This document shows positions 10,267 through 22,219 of a stretch of 64,000 nt of DNA, one piece after another (position 1 is the stretch's first letter; each line of letters begins with the position of its first letter). Position numbers and translations under genes: made by a program. The notes under the pieces were generated by a model. It had not been told where the DNA came from. It worked only from the letters and a program-made list of their open reading frames with translations, and did no database searches. The stretch spans positions 186,902,257 through 186,966,256 of the forward strand of contig CM042685.1 in the NCBI GenBank assembly GCA_023614405.1, in the 5' to 3' direction. This stretch comes from Avena insularis (Eukaryota; Streptophyta; Magnoliopsida; Poales; Poaceae).

Positions 10267-11928
10267 GGGAAGGCTAGAAACAAAGAAAGGTTCGGGATCC
10301 ATTAGGATGCTACCACCCTTAAAAGAAAACTGGCTAGGTTGGCTTAGATTGGTTCTCCTTTAGACTTTTATTGGCACAGTGTCTCTTGCACATTCTAACC
10401 TTCATGATTGGCAGATTCCAAGAAAACACCACTTGAACTAGCAGAACTCTCATGGTGGTCAATTAGGAACGTTTACTTCATGGTATCCATTAATCATTGT
10501 TGAGATTCATCCTTATCGTATATTCCTACGCTTAGCAATGGATGCTTTTATAAAGGTAGAATAATATACCATTCTAAGGTTTAGACTCAACGCCGGCTCA
10601 CTTCTAGGGTTCAGAAAGACACTCAAGATTCACAAAACCAACAATATAAAAGTGAATAATAAAAGTAGTAGGAATGTTGATCAATCCATCCTACACCCAA
10701 ATCATTACCTTGCATGAGGATAGGTGAATCACGTTTTTCTATCACTCGGGCATCGTCACTTGCCTTGAAGAAGGTTTCCATGGGCACGAACTAATGCTCG
10801 ATGTAGACTCCCATGTATTCAATCAACAAAGCTACTACTAAAACTAAACTATCGATACTTCAACTTTCAGGTTGCGTAATCTACTACATAACATCATTGC
10901 AACACTTCGTACGTCCACATCCTTCTGTTGCATTAGATGAACTATTCTCCTTTGTCGATGCATTATGTTGTAAAACTTTCCACTTAATCCTTCTCCATGT
11001 ATTCAACACATCATTATAGTTCCATGGGTTGAGATAGAGAAGAATTGATTGTAGGGAGAAGAAGCTACTAAGGAAGTAATCCTACCCATAACTATATGAA
11101 GCAATCAATGTCACAAACAAGCAAACAATCATAAGGAATCAACACACAAGCAAACACTTGTATAATTACATTACAGGTGTATAAACTTAGTAGTATATAA
11201 CCACAAAATAGTTTGAAAGCATTGGGAACAATACTAGAGTAAAATAGAGCAACATATAAGCAATAAACAGAATCTGTCAAAACGGTACAGAGGACTTCAT
11301 GAATTTTTCTGACCGACCTAAACTCGTCAGGAATTTTAGCCAATTTTGTGCATGTACTACAGGTAATTATGCTCCAGATCCTATTTTTTAAGATTTTTCT
11401 AAGTTACCAAAAAAAATATGAAAAATCGCGCGATACAGCAGGTCAAGCACAAAACTACATCAGTAATCTCATGAATTTTACTCAAATCACACCATTAAAA
11501 TGATTTTAAAACATAATCAATACTCCAACAACTTTAGAGTTTCAAAATAGCAGACCATAAACAAGACATCACATAATATGGTTCAGTACAAACAAGCAAG
11601 CAATCTATATTGTTATACCTTATCAGTTGGTAAGATCAATATGCTAACACGATGGCGATGATCTCCTATAGAGATTAAATATGGTGGTCCATCTACTCAA
11701 ACTTGGTGAAATATTCATTTATGTCACCTTATTTATTGTTTTATTTATATGCTAATTCTTATAAAGGTATCATAAGAATGGACAACTACAAATTTTGAAC
11801 AAGAAGATGTTATAGAGAAGATAGACAAGGAATATAAGAACTCTAAGTAGAAAATATGATAGTTCTCCTAATAGAGGTCTCCTATTGCTAATCCATTTCT
11901 AAGGTCACGATTCTACAGTCAACACACA

Positions 11929-11940
11929 GCTCTGATACCA
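11929..11940 (-). other. PBS of element D
   Basis: The minus strand reads TGGTATCAGAGC, the standard plant LTR-element primer site for initiator Met-tRNA, four bases from the 5' LTR end. Confidence 0.85.
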
Positions 11941-11944
11941 TCTT

Positions 11945-14900
11945 TATAACACCCTCGCCTGATAAGGCTGAGTTCATGTGTATAGTGACAATCCCTGAAT
12001 CGGTTCACTGGCACACATAGTACAAAATGATACCAAATATAACTGTGCATCATAAATACAACAAATATGATCCAGAAATTATATTATTTATTCAAGTACA
12101 TAGCGGAAAACAAATACAAGGTAGATCTCCATCCTTCAAATGTACCACAGGCGAACAATTGTTGAGTGGAGTCTCGCGACCTATGAACGATCACTCAGAT
12201 ACGATGTAACCTGCAATATGAAACGTTGCAGCCATGAATGGTCAATACATTGAATGTATGGCAAGTAAGCTAAAGTAAAAGATCTATCAACAACATGCTT
12301 ATTTGGCCAAGTGGAGTTCAGGCTCATTTGCATAAAGCAATAGTTTTATCCTAACATTTGTAACAAAGTAGTTTTCCAATATGATAAATAGGACACTCTG
12401 GTTCACTCCCAGGTCCTCCTATCCAATTATGTTCACCCAACAAGTTTTAAGTAATTAATAAATAAGGATGAGTGAGAATACGTCATAGCATCAATATCAG
12501 GTCGCTCAAATTGTCCATAACCAGGGACACGACTAAGTACTTAGTTTAGACACCCTGCAGGGGTTTGTACACTTTACCCATGTGACCTGGCAAACCCAGC
12601 TCGAACCAGCACACGCATATTGTGTGATGATAGGGAGAAGTCCAAGATGAGACAATTCGGGAAGAGCTTCCCAAACCCATCCACGCACCGTACCAACCTA
12701 CACTATTCTACATCTCTAGCTACGTAGGGTTCGGGTCGCCACAACCTACTAAGTCCAGCCAACTGCCCATTTTATTATTGGCACATGGTTGCACACAAAA
12801 GCTACCAAACAAAGAAACCAATCCTTTCTCAATGTCCTGGGCGGCATTCCCCACCATAATCCACACTCGATGACCCAATCAATGCCATTCCGCCCAGGTG
12901 GTTTATTAAAATTATGTTGGTTTGTCATTTAACAAGATAATTTCCTTTCAAAACATATAACTTTTCATGATGTGATTCCCTTCCTTGTCTAAATAGCATA
13001 GCTAAGCAATCTACCAATACGATGGCTCATAAACAAGGAATACTAGGGAATAATATGGGACATAGCATAGCATATACACATCAATTCCTACATATGCAAT
13101 TCTACGAAAACATCTATAATGCATAGGAAAACAGTAGGACATTTAGGACCAAGATAGCACCACTTGCCTTTGACGCAGATGTAGTCGATTAGACAATCCT
13201 TACAATCCTCATAGATATAATGGTTGCACTCGTCATAACCACAATACTTGCAATCATATTAGTTGCAATCATAGTAGTTGCACTCCTCGCAATCTATCGT
13301 TCAAAAACAAAAGCACAACAAGCACACCATTCAAACATTCCAATTATGCACAATACAATAAATCAATGATGAACAATGCATGCATGATGTTTTAATAGGT
13401 CAAAATAGTTGTATTTAATGTTCTGAACATTATTAGATCACATGATGCATATGGAAAGTCATTTAAGGCATTGAAGCATTTATTATGAAAGTTATATGGA
13501 TTTAATATGGTTTATCTCACTTTAATTGAACTACTGATGTTTATGTAGTATTAAATTGTGAACTAAATGCTAAAGGATAGGTAATGCAATTTATAACCAG
13601 TAGCAATTTGAATCACCTAAAAAGGAGTTATAGATATTTGTTTATGATTAAAACACTATTGCAATGAGTTTATAGTTTTCTGCATGCATTTCTATTTTAA
13701 CAGTACCAAATAATTTTTCATGCAATTTATATGGATATATATTATCAATAAAAAACAGTACCAATTGGTTTCACTAATTTTGGAGATCTGGTTAGTTTTC
13801 TGTGATTTAAATACTATTTAGGAGGGTTTAAATCATTTTGATTATTTTATTCGACAAAAATTATATACAATGCCATATTAATGTTCTACATGAACCATGG
13901 ATTCCATAGACATCTTATTTTTATTTTTATGATCTATAAATGATTTACTATGATCTGATTACTCCAAATAGAACATTAAATCATTTAAATTACTGCAGTA
14001 AATATATACTTTAAAATTCTGATATAATAGATCATTAATATTCTTCACATTTTTATGAATCCATGGACATAAAATTTGCTAAATTTGGAGCTGTAGATTA
14101 ATTTCTATGAATTTTACAAGATCTATCAATTTTCTGTCTTTTAAAATTCAATTAAATTATCAGACGCTGACTGGGTTTGACCGCTGACTGGGTCAAGGGC
14201 GACGTGGCGCGTTTTTACTGGCCGGTACCTGTTCGGTTTGGTGGTCTGTTCTGGAGCGTCAGATAGAGATCAGACAGCTGAGGAGAGAAGCATCCAGTGC
14301 CTAGCGGCTTGGTCAATGCCGGCGTCGGCGGACGGTGCCGGCGGCCCCAGATAGGGACGATGGTGGCGGCTCCAGTGCTTTCTGGCGCCGGAAAAGAGGC
14401 TCACGGGATGTGTCTTGGCGATATGAAGACGGGACATGATCGGAATGGTCATTTACTTCCTCCAGTGGCCACAACGTGCGGCTGAAGACGTGTAGGTCCA
14501 GCGAACCTCCGGGGGCTTGGACAACTTGTCATGGTGCGCTGTAGAAGAAGGAAGAGGGTCAAGGCGAGGCGGGGAAACCAGGCGAAGTCGACAGGGGAAA
14601 ACAAAGGGCGAATGGGTGACAAATGCTCGAGTTCGAGATCCTTCCGAAGCTCCATGGCACGGAGGCGGCGAGATCCGGTTGAAGATGCCAAGGTGGCTAG
14701 GGTTTGAGGAATTTCCGAAAACAGAAAAGGAGCAGTGGGGCCAGAGTATATCTGGAGCAGAAATCTGGAGAGGGGGGGTTCGGATTCAAGCGGATTCGTC
14801 GGGGAACTCGTTTGGGATCGAAGGGGAGTTCGTCTTGGGTTCATTCTCCCAGTCCAAGGAGGAAGAAGGCCGGGTGGTCCCTACCTGTCATCGAGCAGGG

Positions 14901-15731
14901 AGAGGGGAAAGCGGGATGCTCTGGTTCTCGCGTGGGCCGCTGATGGGCTGTTGCGCGCTGCGCATAGCGAGTGGGTGGGCGGTAGCGAGGTTGGGTGGGC
15001 TGGGCCTGGTCATCCAGTCCGAGGTAGCTATGTTTTTTTTTGTTTTTTTTGTTTTCTTATGTAGATTTAGTTTTAGGTACCCAATTTAGGTCAAACTAAT
15101 TTCTAAATACTTGAAATTTCACAAGAATTATTTTAGGACAGTAATAACCTATTTTCCATCCATTCCAAATGTTTCAACTAAAAAAAATTGAGTTTGGTTT
15201 ATAGGGCTTTCACTTTATTTCTTTTATTCCTTTTTTCTGTTTTAGTAATTCTTTTATAGGATTTGTTTTATAGATCCAAATGGACTCAAATAAATTTCAG
15301 TGGTTTTCTATAATTGTCCTCTGTCAATATACCCATTCACTAATATCTTTTCTCAAGTTTCACTATGGACAAACCGTAGGTATTTGGTTCCACTTAGAAT
15401 GGGAAATTCCCATTTAGGGTTTTGACTTTCTTTTTGGGCAATACCATTTCCTTCTTAGGGTTTATATGCAGTGATGCTCATGCATGCTTCATGATTTTAA
15501 ATTTTGAAATCTTGCACACGAATTCTACGATCAGTAATCAATCCATGCCCTTTTGTCTATATGGCTACTTAGGTCATAACAAACCAACATAAGGTTTTGA
15601 ATCAAGGTTGAGAGGATTTTCAATTCAAAAAGTTTCTTCTCTTTGAGCAATTTCAACAAAGTCAAACAATCAATCAAACTTATTTTATTTATTTCACATT
15701 CCAAAATTAGGAAAAAAATTGGGATGTGACA
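11945..15731 (-). repeat. 5' LTR of element D (3787 bp)
   Basis: Partner of 6436-10229, co-linear over its whole length. It has the same GC island (about 14165-15030), the conserved block (12505-12592) and the CACGT/GGTACC pair (14201-14228). It ends GGGATGTGACA before the TTCTT TSD. In minus sense this LTR would drive the element. Confidence 0.87.
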
Positions 15732-15736
15732 TTCTT

Positions 15737-16436
15737 ATGATTCACAAGTCAAACTTTGGCATGCTCACAAAAACGCTAAACATTAATTCAATTGAACAAA
15801 TCTTTTCAAAGAGAGCTATCAAGTCAATCATTATTTTCTATGGTGTTGAGTGTCTTTAGGAATAAGCTTTCAAGACTAAACACTACAACACCCAAGTCTT
15901 TAATTGTAAGACTCTTTCTTATTTCAATTGTTTTGCAAATTTTTAGGAAAGACTTGGTTAACTACAAGAGCTGGAACAAAATGTACTCAACTAATACCGA
16001 TGCAAATGAAATTTTACTAAAATACAGAGACTTATTCCACCGATATAATATCTTAAAATTTCCTACTAACTAGCATGGGTTTCTCAAACTTCAAAAGTGG
16101 GGAGTCATAAGGCATACCTCTCATATTTGATTCCACTTCTCTCTTCCCTTTTGATTTGTTTCTTGGAAACTCGAATTCGGTCACTCTACTGCAAATGCAT
16201 GAGAACCTCGAGGCGAAAAGAAAAGAAAGAGGGAAACTAAAATTAAATGGGGAAATCTTTTTGTGGTTTTTGATGAGGGGAATTTAAAGAATAGAAAATT
16301 GGCGGCAAAGCTCGGCTTGATTATCTCGAAAACAAAATAAAATAACTAAATATAAAGTGTTAGGGAAACCAACATGAGTGCTTATAAACTCAAATAAAAA
16401 GCAGAACCTCAAAAATAAAATAAAGCAAATGAACGC
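15737..16436 (-). mobile_element. Internal region of element C, continued
   Basis: Continues the sequence interrupted by D (the single original TTCTT is duplicated around D). AT-rich, with a plus-strand frame at 15792-16073 that has no recognisable content. The right-hand limit of C is uncertain; the sequence changes character near 16437. Confidence 0.45.
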
Positions 16437-16671
16437 CAAAAAAATGGGATTTCTATTTTTGTGCCCCTGGTTCGTTAGTTATACTCAGTTTTCCCTAGCC
16501 GCTTAACTTTTCCTCACTTTTCCCCTCGCCATGTTAAGAAACCCTCGCGGGCGCTCACATGCACTCGGACGGAGGGATGCCGTCAGGTCAAAGGCTTGAA
16601 CATTACATGCTGACTGGTGGGACAGCGTTGGGGCAGGTCGGGCGTTGAGCGTTACGTTATGTGGCCTCCCC
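16437..16671. other. GC-rich unclassified segment
   Basis: Its composition differs from both neighbours. I could not assign it to an element. It shares the 13-base word GTTGGGGCAGGTC with the segment just right of element F (21791-21803). Both may be parts of one older sequence that F entered, but the rest does not align. Confidence 0.3.
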
Positions 16672-16725
16672 GATACAAAACAAGCATGGAGCATCAAAAA
16701 TTATAGATACGTTTCCAACGTATCA
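16672..16725 (-). repeat. Truncated 3' LTR of element F (54 bp left)
   Basis: Matches the last ~54 bp (plus orientation) of the LTR at 20259-21783, including CAAGCATGGAGCATC and the end CCAACGTATCA. The other ~1.47 kb are missing. The PPT-like AAGCTTGGGGATAC (minus sense) follows at once, so this was the 3' LTR. Confidence 0.8.
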
Positions 16726-18748
16726 GTATCCCCAAGCTTAACTCCTACTCGTCCTCGAGTAGGTAAGTGATAAAAAGAATAATTTTTGAGGTGACATGCA
16801 CCCTCACAATAAAGATCCAACCATATGCAAGCATTGAAAACTGGGATCAAAGAACTCTAAACATGTGCATGAAAGATGGAGTTCTAACAATAGGACATAG
16901 TAACTATGCATGCAACATGACAAGCTACAAACAAAGATCATGAATAACATGCATTGAAAAATGTTTGTTTGTTTCACATGTAGAAAACATAGCATAGTGG
17001 CAATCAGCTTGTCCCTCATAGAGTAGCAATTAAATGCATAGGACACCTGCAAAGTTCACAAGGGTGACTAGAAACAAATAGCACAAGAACAAGTAATATC
17101 ACAATATGCATCAATTAATAAGCTTTGGAACACTGCACACAGAATGACAACTATGCTCTCTTAATGGTGCCTAAAGGTAGAAGGTGGAGACTCAACAATG
17201 GTGGAAGAAAGGCCTTTTTGTAAAGGAAGCAGGGATTACAAGTTTCAAAAAGAGCTTCCAAAAATTATGGTACTTGTTAGCTTTCAGCCCTCATTGCCCC
17301 TATCAGAAGCATCTTGAAGTGGTTAAGGTTAAAGTGGCAAAGATGGAGTATATGCTTGACGAAGTATAAGTTGGAAATCTCATGCCCCTTGAATACGAGG
17401 GCCACACCTCATGCATACTCAACTTTGGGTCCAGGTAAGTTATTGTCACTATAAGTATTTGCATATCATTGAGAACCCATCAGCAGGTACCCTTGCACAT
17501 GGTACAGGAGCTTTCCCATAACCAAAATGACAAGGCAAGTAGACAATGAGCATCTCAGCAATTCTTCTTATGTACCATGGGAATATGGTGCTATTTTCTC
17601 TCTTTCCTCTATTCTCAATGTGTCTCTTTTTTTATAAGAAGAATGCTTCATAGATGTCACTATGGTGATGCTGCAAGTTTCCACCATGATTAGGCATGGC
17701 TTAGGCTAACGGCCCAGGCGTTTCTCTAACACGGTATACAAACTCCATGGACTTACAAGTTCCCTCTTTATTTCACACCGGTGATATCCATAGAGAAAAG
17801 AACATGATATCAACTAAGTACAACAAGGTACAAGTGCAATGTTGAAAACGTTCCCCGTGACAGCACGGTTCTGCTAATTCCAACTTATAAGTGCAAGCAT
17901 ATACAACAAAGTTGTCACAATGGTTCAAGTTTATTAGGGGCAAAGAATAAAGTGTGCCATCAAGTTCGTGAGGGCTTTAATCACTAAGTTTTCGCATAAC
18001 AAAATAGTTTTAAATTGGAAGATAGATGAAAACAAGAATATACTTGGAATGGTGTAACACACCATGCGTAGGAGTTTATAGTGGCCACTTTGGAATAACT
18101 TGGTTTCTTGGGAGTTGGAGGCATGAGTAGAACTTACTCATACAAGTGGAGGCTAGCAAAAGACTGGGAGCAACCAACTAAGAGAGCAATAATGGCCATA
18201 ATCATGCAGTGCAACAAAGCATACTAATCAAAGCAAATAGTGGTACTACAAGTCAAGGACTAAATGATCATAGAGGCTAATGGTGACTTGTCATAGTCAT
18301 AACATGGTGTGAGCATCTGCCAAGTCAACCCAAGCAAAACATCAAAGGAGAATACCACAATACTATGCTTTTGCATGCTAAAACAATGCATAATTTCTTC
18401 AAGTCACACTAAGCAATCCCAATTGTTTGGAACAAGACATGCTACAACAATAATCACTAAGCATAATGCTAAAACAACACCTAGCATGTCATGCTAAAGT
18501 CTAAGTCACAGTCAATGCAAGCTCCTCTTGCACTTCAAGCAAGAACTTACTACTCCTTTCCAAACACCAAGCAAACCTATTTGCAAAACAACACAACAAG
18601 AATGGGGGTCCAAACTACTTTATTCAAGAAAACTAAACAACCTAAGCAAAGCAAACAAAAACTAACACGCTCCAAGAACAACATAACTGTGCATGAAACA
18701 ATAAAAATGAAGTGTCTAGACAAACCTAAGCTTTTTATTGATGAAGAA

Positions 18749-18769
18749 GGGGATGCCTTGGGCATCCCC
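18749..18769. repeat. Perfect hairpin in F core
   Basis: Stem GGGGATGCC/GGCATCCCC with loop TTG. It merges into the PPT-like AGCTTGGGG word on the minus strand. Confidence 0.6.
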
Positions 18770-19468
18770 AAGCTTTGACGCTTGTACCACTTGGATATTT
18801 CTTGGGGTGACACCATGGGTGGCATCCCCAAGCTTGAGATTTTTTCCATTCTTCATCTCATTACATCATTCTCTCTCTACACCTGAATTTTTTCCTTCAT
18901 ACAAAACTTCACACAATCTTCATTATCAAAATTAGTGTATTCAAACGATAATAGACCTTTAGGAAAAGCTTTGGAACAGCAAGTATTTTCACTAAAAACA
19001 CAAGATACAGTAGCAACTCCTTCAAAAATCTCAAATCCCCAAAAGATAACTCAAAAAGGAATCAATAAGAAGCAAATGCAAATAATGGCAGAAATCTATC
19101 AAATAGACCAGCAGGTAGAAACCGATTTTTTCGAACATCTTCCGTTGCTCAAATCAAAAGTGTTGAACTAACGAAAGTTAGCTAACATACTGGGGGATTT
19201 ATTCAAAAAATTTCAGCTCAATCCGAGTTATAGAGACACCTCATGAATTTTTTTGGTGGAGGACAGAAATCTGTTTTGGGATAGCAACTCCCCAAATCTT
19301 ACTTACCTCTCATTAGAGGTCATCCTTGGCACACAAAATCAAACAAAAAGGATAAGTAGAGGTCATTACAGAAGTAGTAACTTCCAAGACTCAAGGAAAC
19401 TCTTGGGTTATCTCCCAACAAGTACTTTTCTTTAACGCCTTTAAGTTAGGCACAAGAAGCAAGAAGAA

Positions 19469-19894
19469 TCAAGTATTTTCAAATGAGGAAGCATTAACAT
19501 TCATACTTGCAAAATCTTCAACTATGAAAGGTATCTCATGAAAATGGGTTTTGGAGGATCCTTTCTCATCTCTCTTTGGTCTACTACCTTCATCAAAAAT
19601 ATTTTCAGTGGAAGTGCAATCAAAGTTCTTTTCAAAGGCTTCATGCATTACAACAAGCTTAAAGGGTATGTGTATGTTGAATTCCTCTCTAGGCTTAGTT
19701 TTATCAGAAATACCCACAACATCTACACTTGAACATAGCATATTGAAACATTCAAAAACCTTTTTGGCCTCCCTAGCAACATCATGGAATTCTTTTGATA
19801 AAGTTTCAAGGATGAATTCCCTTTTTTCAACATTCTTCTCTTCTTTTAGTTTTAGGAACAAGTTCAGCTGCAGAAATCTCATAATTAGGAGCAA
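19469..19894 (-). CDS. Unrecognised 141-codon ORF in element F
   Basis: The predicted protein is hydrophilic and rich in Lys, Glu and Phe (EREFILETLSKEFHDVAREA-like helix in the first third). It has no zinc knuckle, no DTG and no RT motif. The N-terminal third looks helical and could be a coiled-coil or capsid-like remnant. It lies about 360 bp inside the 5' LTR in minus sense, where gag would normally be. A gag relic or an element-specific ORF are equally possible. Confidence 0.3.
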   Translation of the reverse strand: MLLIMRFLQLNLFLKLKEEKNVEKREFILETLSKEFHDVAREAKKVFECFNMLCSSVDVVGISDKTKPREEFNIHIPFKLVVMHEAFEKNFDCTSTENIFDEGSRPKRDEKGSSKTHFHEIPFIVEDFASMNVNASSFENT

Positions 19895-20258
19895 GTTCAG
19901 CTATAGATTTATCCTCAATATCCTCATGCTTGCTAACATAATTAAAGAATTCTTCAATATTATCTTTCCCAATTATGGAGCCACTACCTATTGCAAGATC
20001 TTTCAGGGCAAACTAAGGGAGCAACATGGTGAGCTAGAGCGGGAACTAATTTTTTTTTGTGTTTTTGAATAAAGCAAGCAAACCAAACTAGACTAATTTT
20101 TTGGGTTTTTTGAAAAGAGGCAAACAAAACCAAGCAAAAGAAACAAAGCAAACTAAAAACAAAGCAAAGAGAAAGGAAGTGAAGGACTCCCCGGTGCCAG
20201 AAAACTTGTTGATGACTCATTGATGGCGCCAGAGAACTTGGTGCTTGATGTGGAGTCT

Positions 20259-21783
20259 TGTTGGGAACCCCAAGAGCAATGTGTGAAGAGCACAACAGCA
20301 AGTCTTCCCTCAATTGAGACCGAGGTTATCGAACCAGTAGGAGGAAGGAAACGTCACACAGGTGTTGCAAGCAACGCAGAGATCTGCACAACAAAAACTC
20401 AAGACTTTGCCCCAACGAATCAGTGAGGTTGTCAAGCTCACCGGTTTGCTGTAACAAAGGATTAAATGTATGGTGTGGAAGGTAATGGTTTGCAGCAAGT
20501 AAACAAGTAACAGTGGAGGATGTATCAATGGTAAAGATTGTACCGGGGTCCATAGTTCACTAGAGGTGCTCTCCTTAGATAAACAACATGGCATGAAGGG
20601 TAAACAAATTACAGCGGGGCAATTGACAAGAACTGAGCAAGGCATAACAATGCAATTACTAGCGAGAAAGATCCTATGAGGTTGATTGGTCAATACAACA
20701 ATATACATAGACCGCCATCCAGCTGCATCTATGACTAGAAGTCCACCTTTAGGTTATCATCCGAACCCCCTCCAGTATTAAGTTTCAAGCAACAGACAAC
20801 TGCTTTAAGCAAAGTGTGTAAGGTAAACAGTCCACATGTTCCATGAACAAGAGATCGTTGTTTTCTCCCTAGTAGCAACAACACATCTACAACCGAAGAG
20901 ATTTCTGTCACTTCCCTTGGAAACTATAGGCATGAACCCACTATCGAGCATAAATACCCCCTCTTGGAGTCACTATCAACTACTTGGCCAAGATAACCAC
21001 TAGTAACGGAGAGCATGCAAGATCACAAACAACACAGACATGATAGAATCATAAAAACAAAACCATTAATAAAACTAAAATAATAATCTCAATATCCATC
21101 GGATCCCCGCAAACACAAAATGCATGATTACAAATAGATTAGATCTTGATCATGAACGAACCTCACAAGATCTATACATGAAAGCACAAATGAGGAGATA
21201 CAATCATCTAGCTACTACATGGACCCATAGTCCAAGGTGGAACTACTCACGCATCATACCGGAGTGAAGGCCTCCAGGATGATCTCCCCTCCGGCAGGGT
21301 GCCGGGAAGAACTTCAGACCCCCCCGATCTAGGGACGATGGTGGCGGCGGCTACATACGGTTTCGTGGATTTCTGATCGGGGTACTCAAGGTTTCTACAT
21401 CGGGGGCTTATTATAGGCGAAGGGGCGAGACTGGGAGGCGACCAGGGCCACCAAACCCTATCCAGGCGCGGGCCCACCTGCCCCCGCGCCTGGGGTGGGT
21501 ATGGCCCCCCTGGATGGCCCCTCCGACTCTCCTACAGACTTCTTGTTCCCCACGCAAATTAATTGACTTTGACGTTTGTCCCGTCCAATTCCAAGAATAT
21601 TTCTTTACTAACTTTTCTGAAAACGAAAAAAGGAGAAAACAGGCATCTGGCACTATTGCAACTTGTTAATAGGTTAGTACCATAAAACATGTAAAAAGCA
21701 CCTCAAAGTGTAGACAAGCAGAGAAAATAGATACAAAACAAGCATGGAGCATCAAAAATTATAGATATGTTTCCAACGTATCA
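20259..21783 (-). repeat. 5' LTR of element F (1525 bp)
   Basis: Left end TGTTGGGAACCCC, right end CCAACGTATCA; on the minus strand it starts TGATACGTTGG. A minus TATA box (CTATAATAAG, complement of about 21407-21416) lies ~370 bp inside the start. The layout is that of the abundant Triticeae gypsy LTRs that start TGATACGT. The exact family name is left open. The open frames at 20220-20708 and 21247-21653 are chance frames of the LTR. Confidence 0.75.
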
Positions 21784-21925
21784 GGGCCGTGTTGGGGCAG
21801 GTCCTGCCGTGTCCGATACGTGCTGACGGGTGGGGGCGAGGATACACGTCGGACCCGCCATCCATCTCTCGCTGCCTTGTGGGCCGTTTTTTCCTAATTG
21901 GGTGGCCGGTGCAGGCAATGACAAA
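21784..21925. other. Unclassified GC-rich segment before the tandem array
   Basis: 142 bp between the end of F and the first array-like words. No coding support. It shares GTTGGGGCAGGTC with 16.6 kb. Confidence 0.3.
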
Positions 21926-22219
21926 TGGGGCCATTCCGTGGGGCCATCGAAGCCAATGAACGATGGGGCCGTCATGTGGGGCCGTCATGTGGGGCCGTCG
22001 AGGCCAATGACTGATGGGGCCGTGATGTGGAGCTAGAGGGGGATTTGCATATTCGCCATGTTTTACATTGCAACTTGCATATTGCCATTTTTTGTGTCGC
22101 TGACATATAGTGGTAATGTGGCAAATATGCAAGGTCATCGAAGCCAATGAACGATGGGGCCATCATGTGGGGCCTTCGAAGCCAATAACCGATGGGGCCG
22201 TGATGTGGGGCTGGAGGGG
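21926..22219 (+). repeat. Tandem array, left part (interrupted by H)
   Basis: One full unit (from about 22038) and a partial one of the ~205-bp repeat seen again at 28533-29495. Shared words are GAAGCCAATGAACGATGGGG, GGGGCCGTCATGTGGGGCC and the TTTGCATATT...GGCAAATATGC pair. The last five bases (22215-22219, AGGGG) are the left TSD copy of H. Confidence 0.8.

Larger units (their letters stand above)
10230..11944 (-). mobile_element. Core of element D (no gag/pol)
   Basis: Contains, in minus order: PBS (11929-11940), about 1.6 kb of AT-rich sequence without coding support, then a pre-PPT hairpin (10248-10266) and the PPT-like CTTTTAAGGGTGGTAG. The word TACCACCCTTAAAAGAAA occurs twice (near 10233 and 10311), a local duplication of the PPT region. 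The minus frame across the hairpin (SRDEISFKGG) resembles the last codons of a chromovirus pol. Confidence 0.7.
6436..15731 (-). mobile_element. Element D: non-autonomous gypsy-type element with giant LTRs
   Basis: Two ~3.79-kb LTRs flank a 1715-bp core, with a perfect 5-bp TSD (TTCTT). Orientation is minus: GCTCTGATACCA at 11929-11940 is the reverse complement of the usual initiator-Met PBS, and the PPT region is next to the left LTR. In the first ~300 bp of the LTRs I count about ten differences, so insertion is moderately recent. The core has no gag or pol. It keeps a pre-PPT hairpin and a few codons that resemble the end of a chromovirus-type pol. The LARD-like architecture implies mobilisation in trans. 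Confidence 0.88.
16726..20258 (-). mobile_element. Internal region of element F (no pol)
   Basis: This is the 3.5-kb internal region of a minus-strand gypsy-type element. I find no protease, RT, RNase H or integrase motifs. The PPT word AAGCTTGGGGAT (minus) occurs at the LTR border and twice more internally (about 18764-18775 and 18824-18835). A perfect hairpin lies at 18749-18769. Near the 5' LTR, minus-strand TGGCGCC words (around 20224-20230) are the likeliest PBS region. One minus-strand ORF (19469-19894) is listed apart. It resembles pol-less partners of large Triticeae gypsy families. Confidence 0.6.

Noticed and set aside
16628..16640. GTTGGGGCAGGTC on both sides of element F taken as a TSD (second copy 21791-21803)
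   Set aside because: It is not adjacent to the LTR ends, is far longer than the usual 5 bp, and the flanking bases do not match.
20310..20708. 132-codon minus-strand frame in the F LTR
   Set aside because: It lies wholly within LTR sequence, overlaps other frames and has no recognisable domain.
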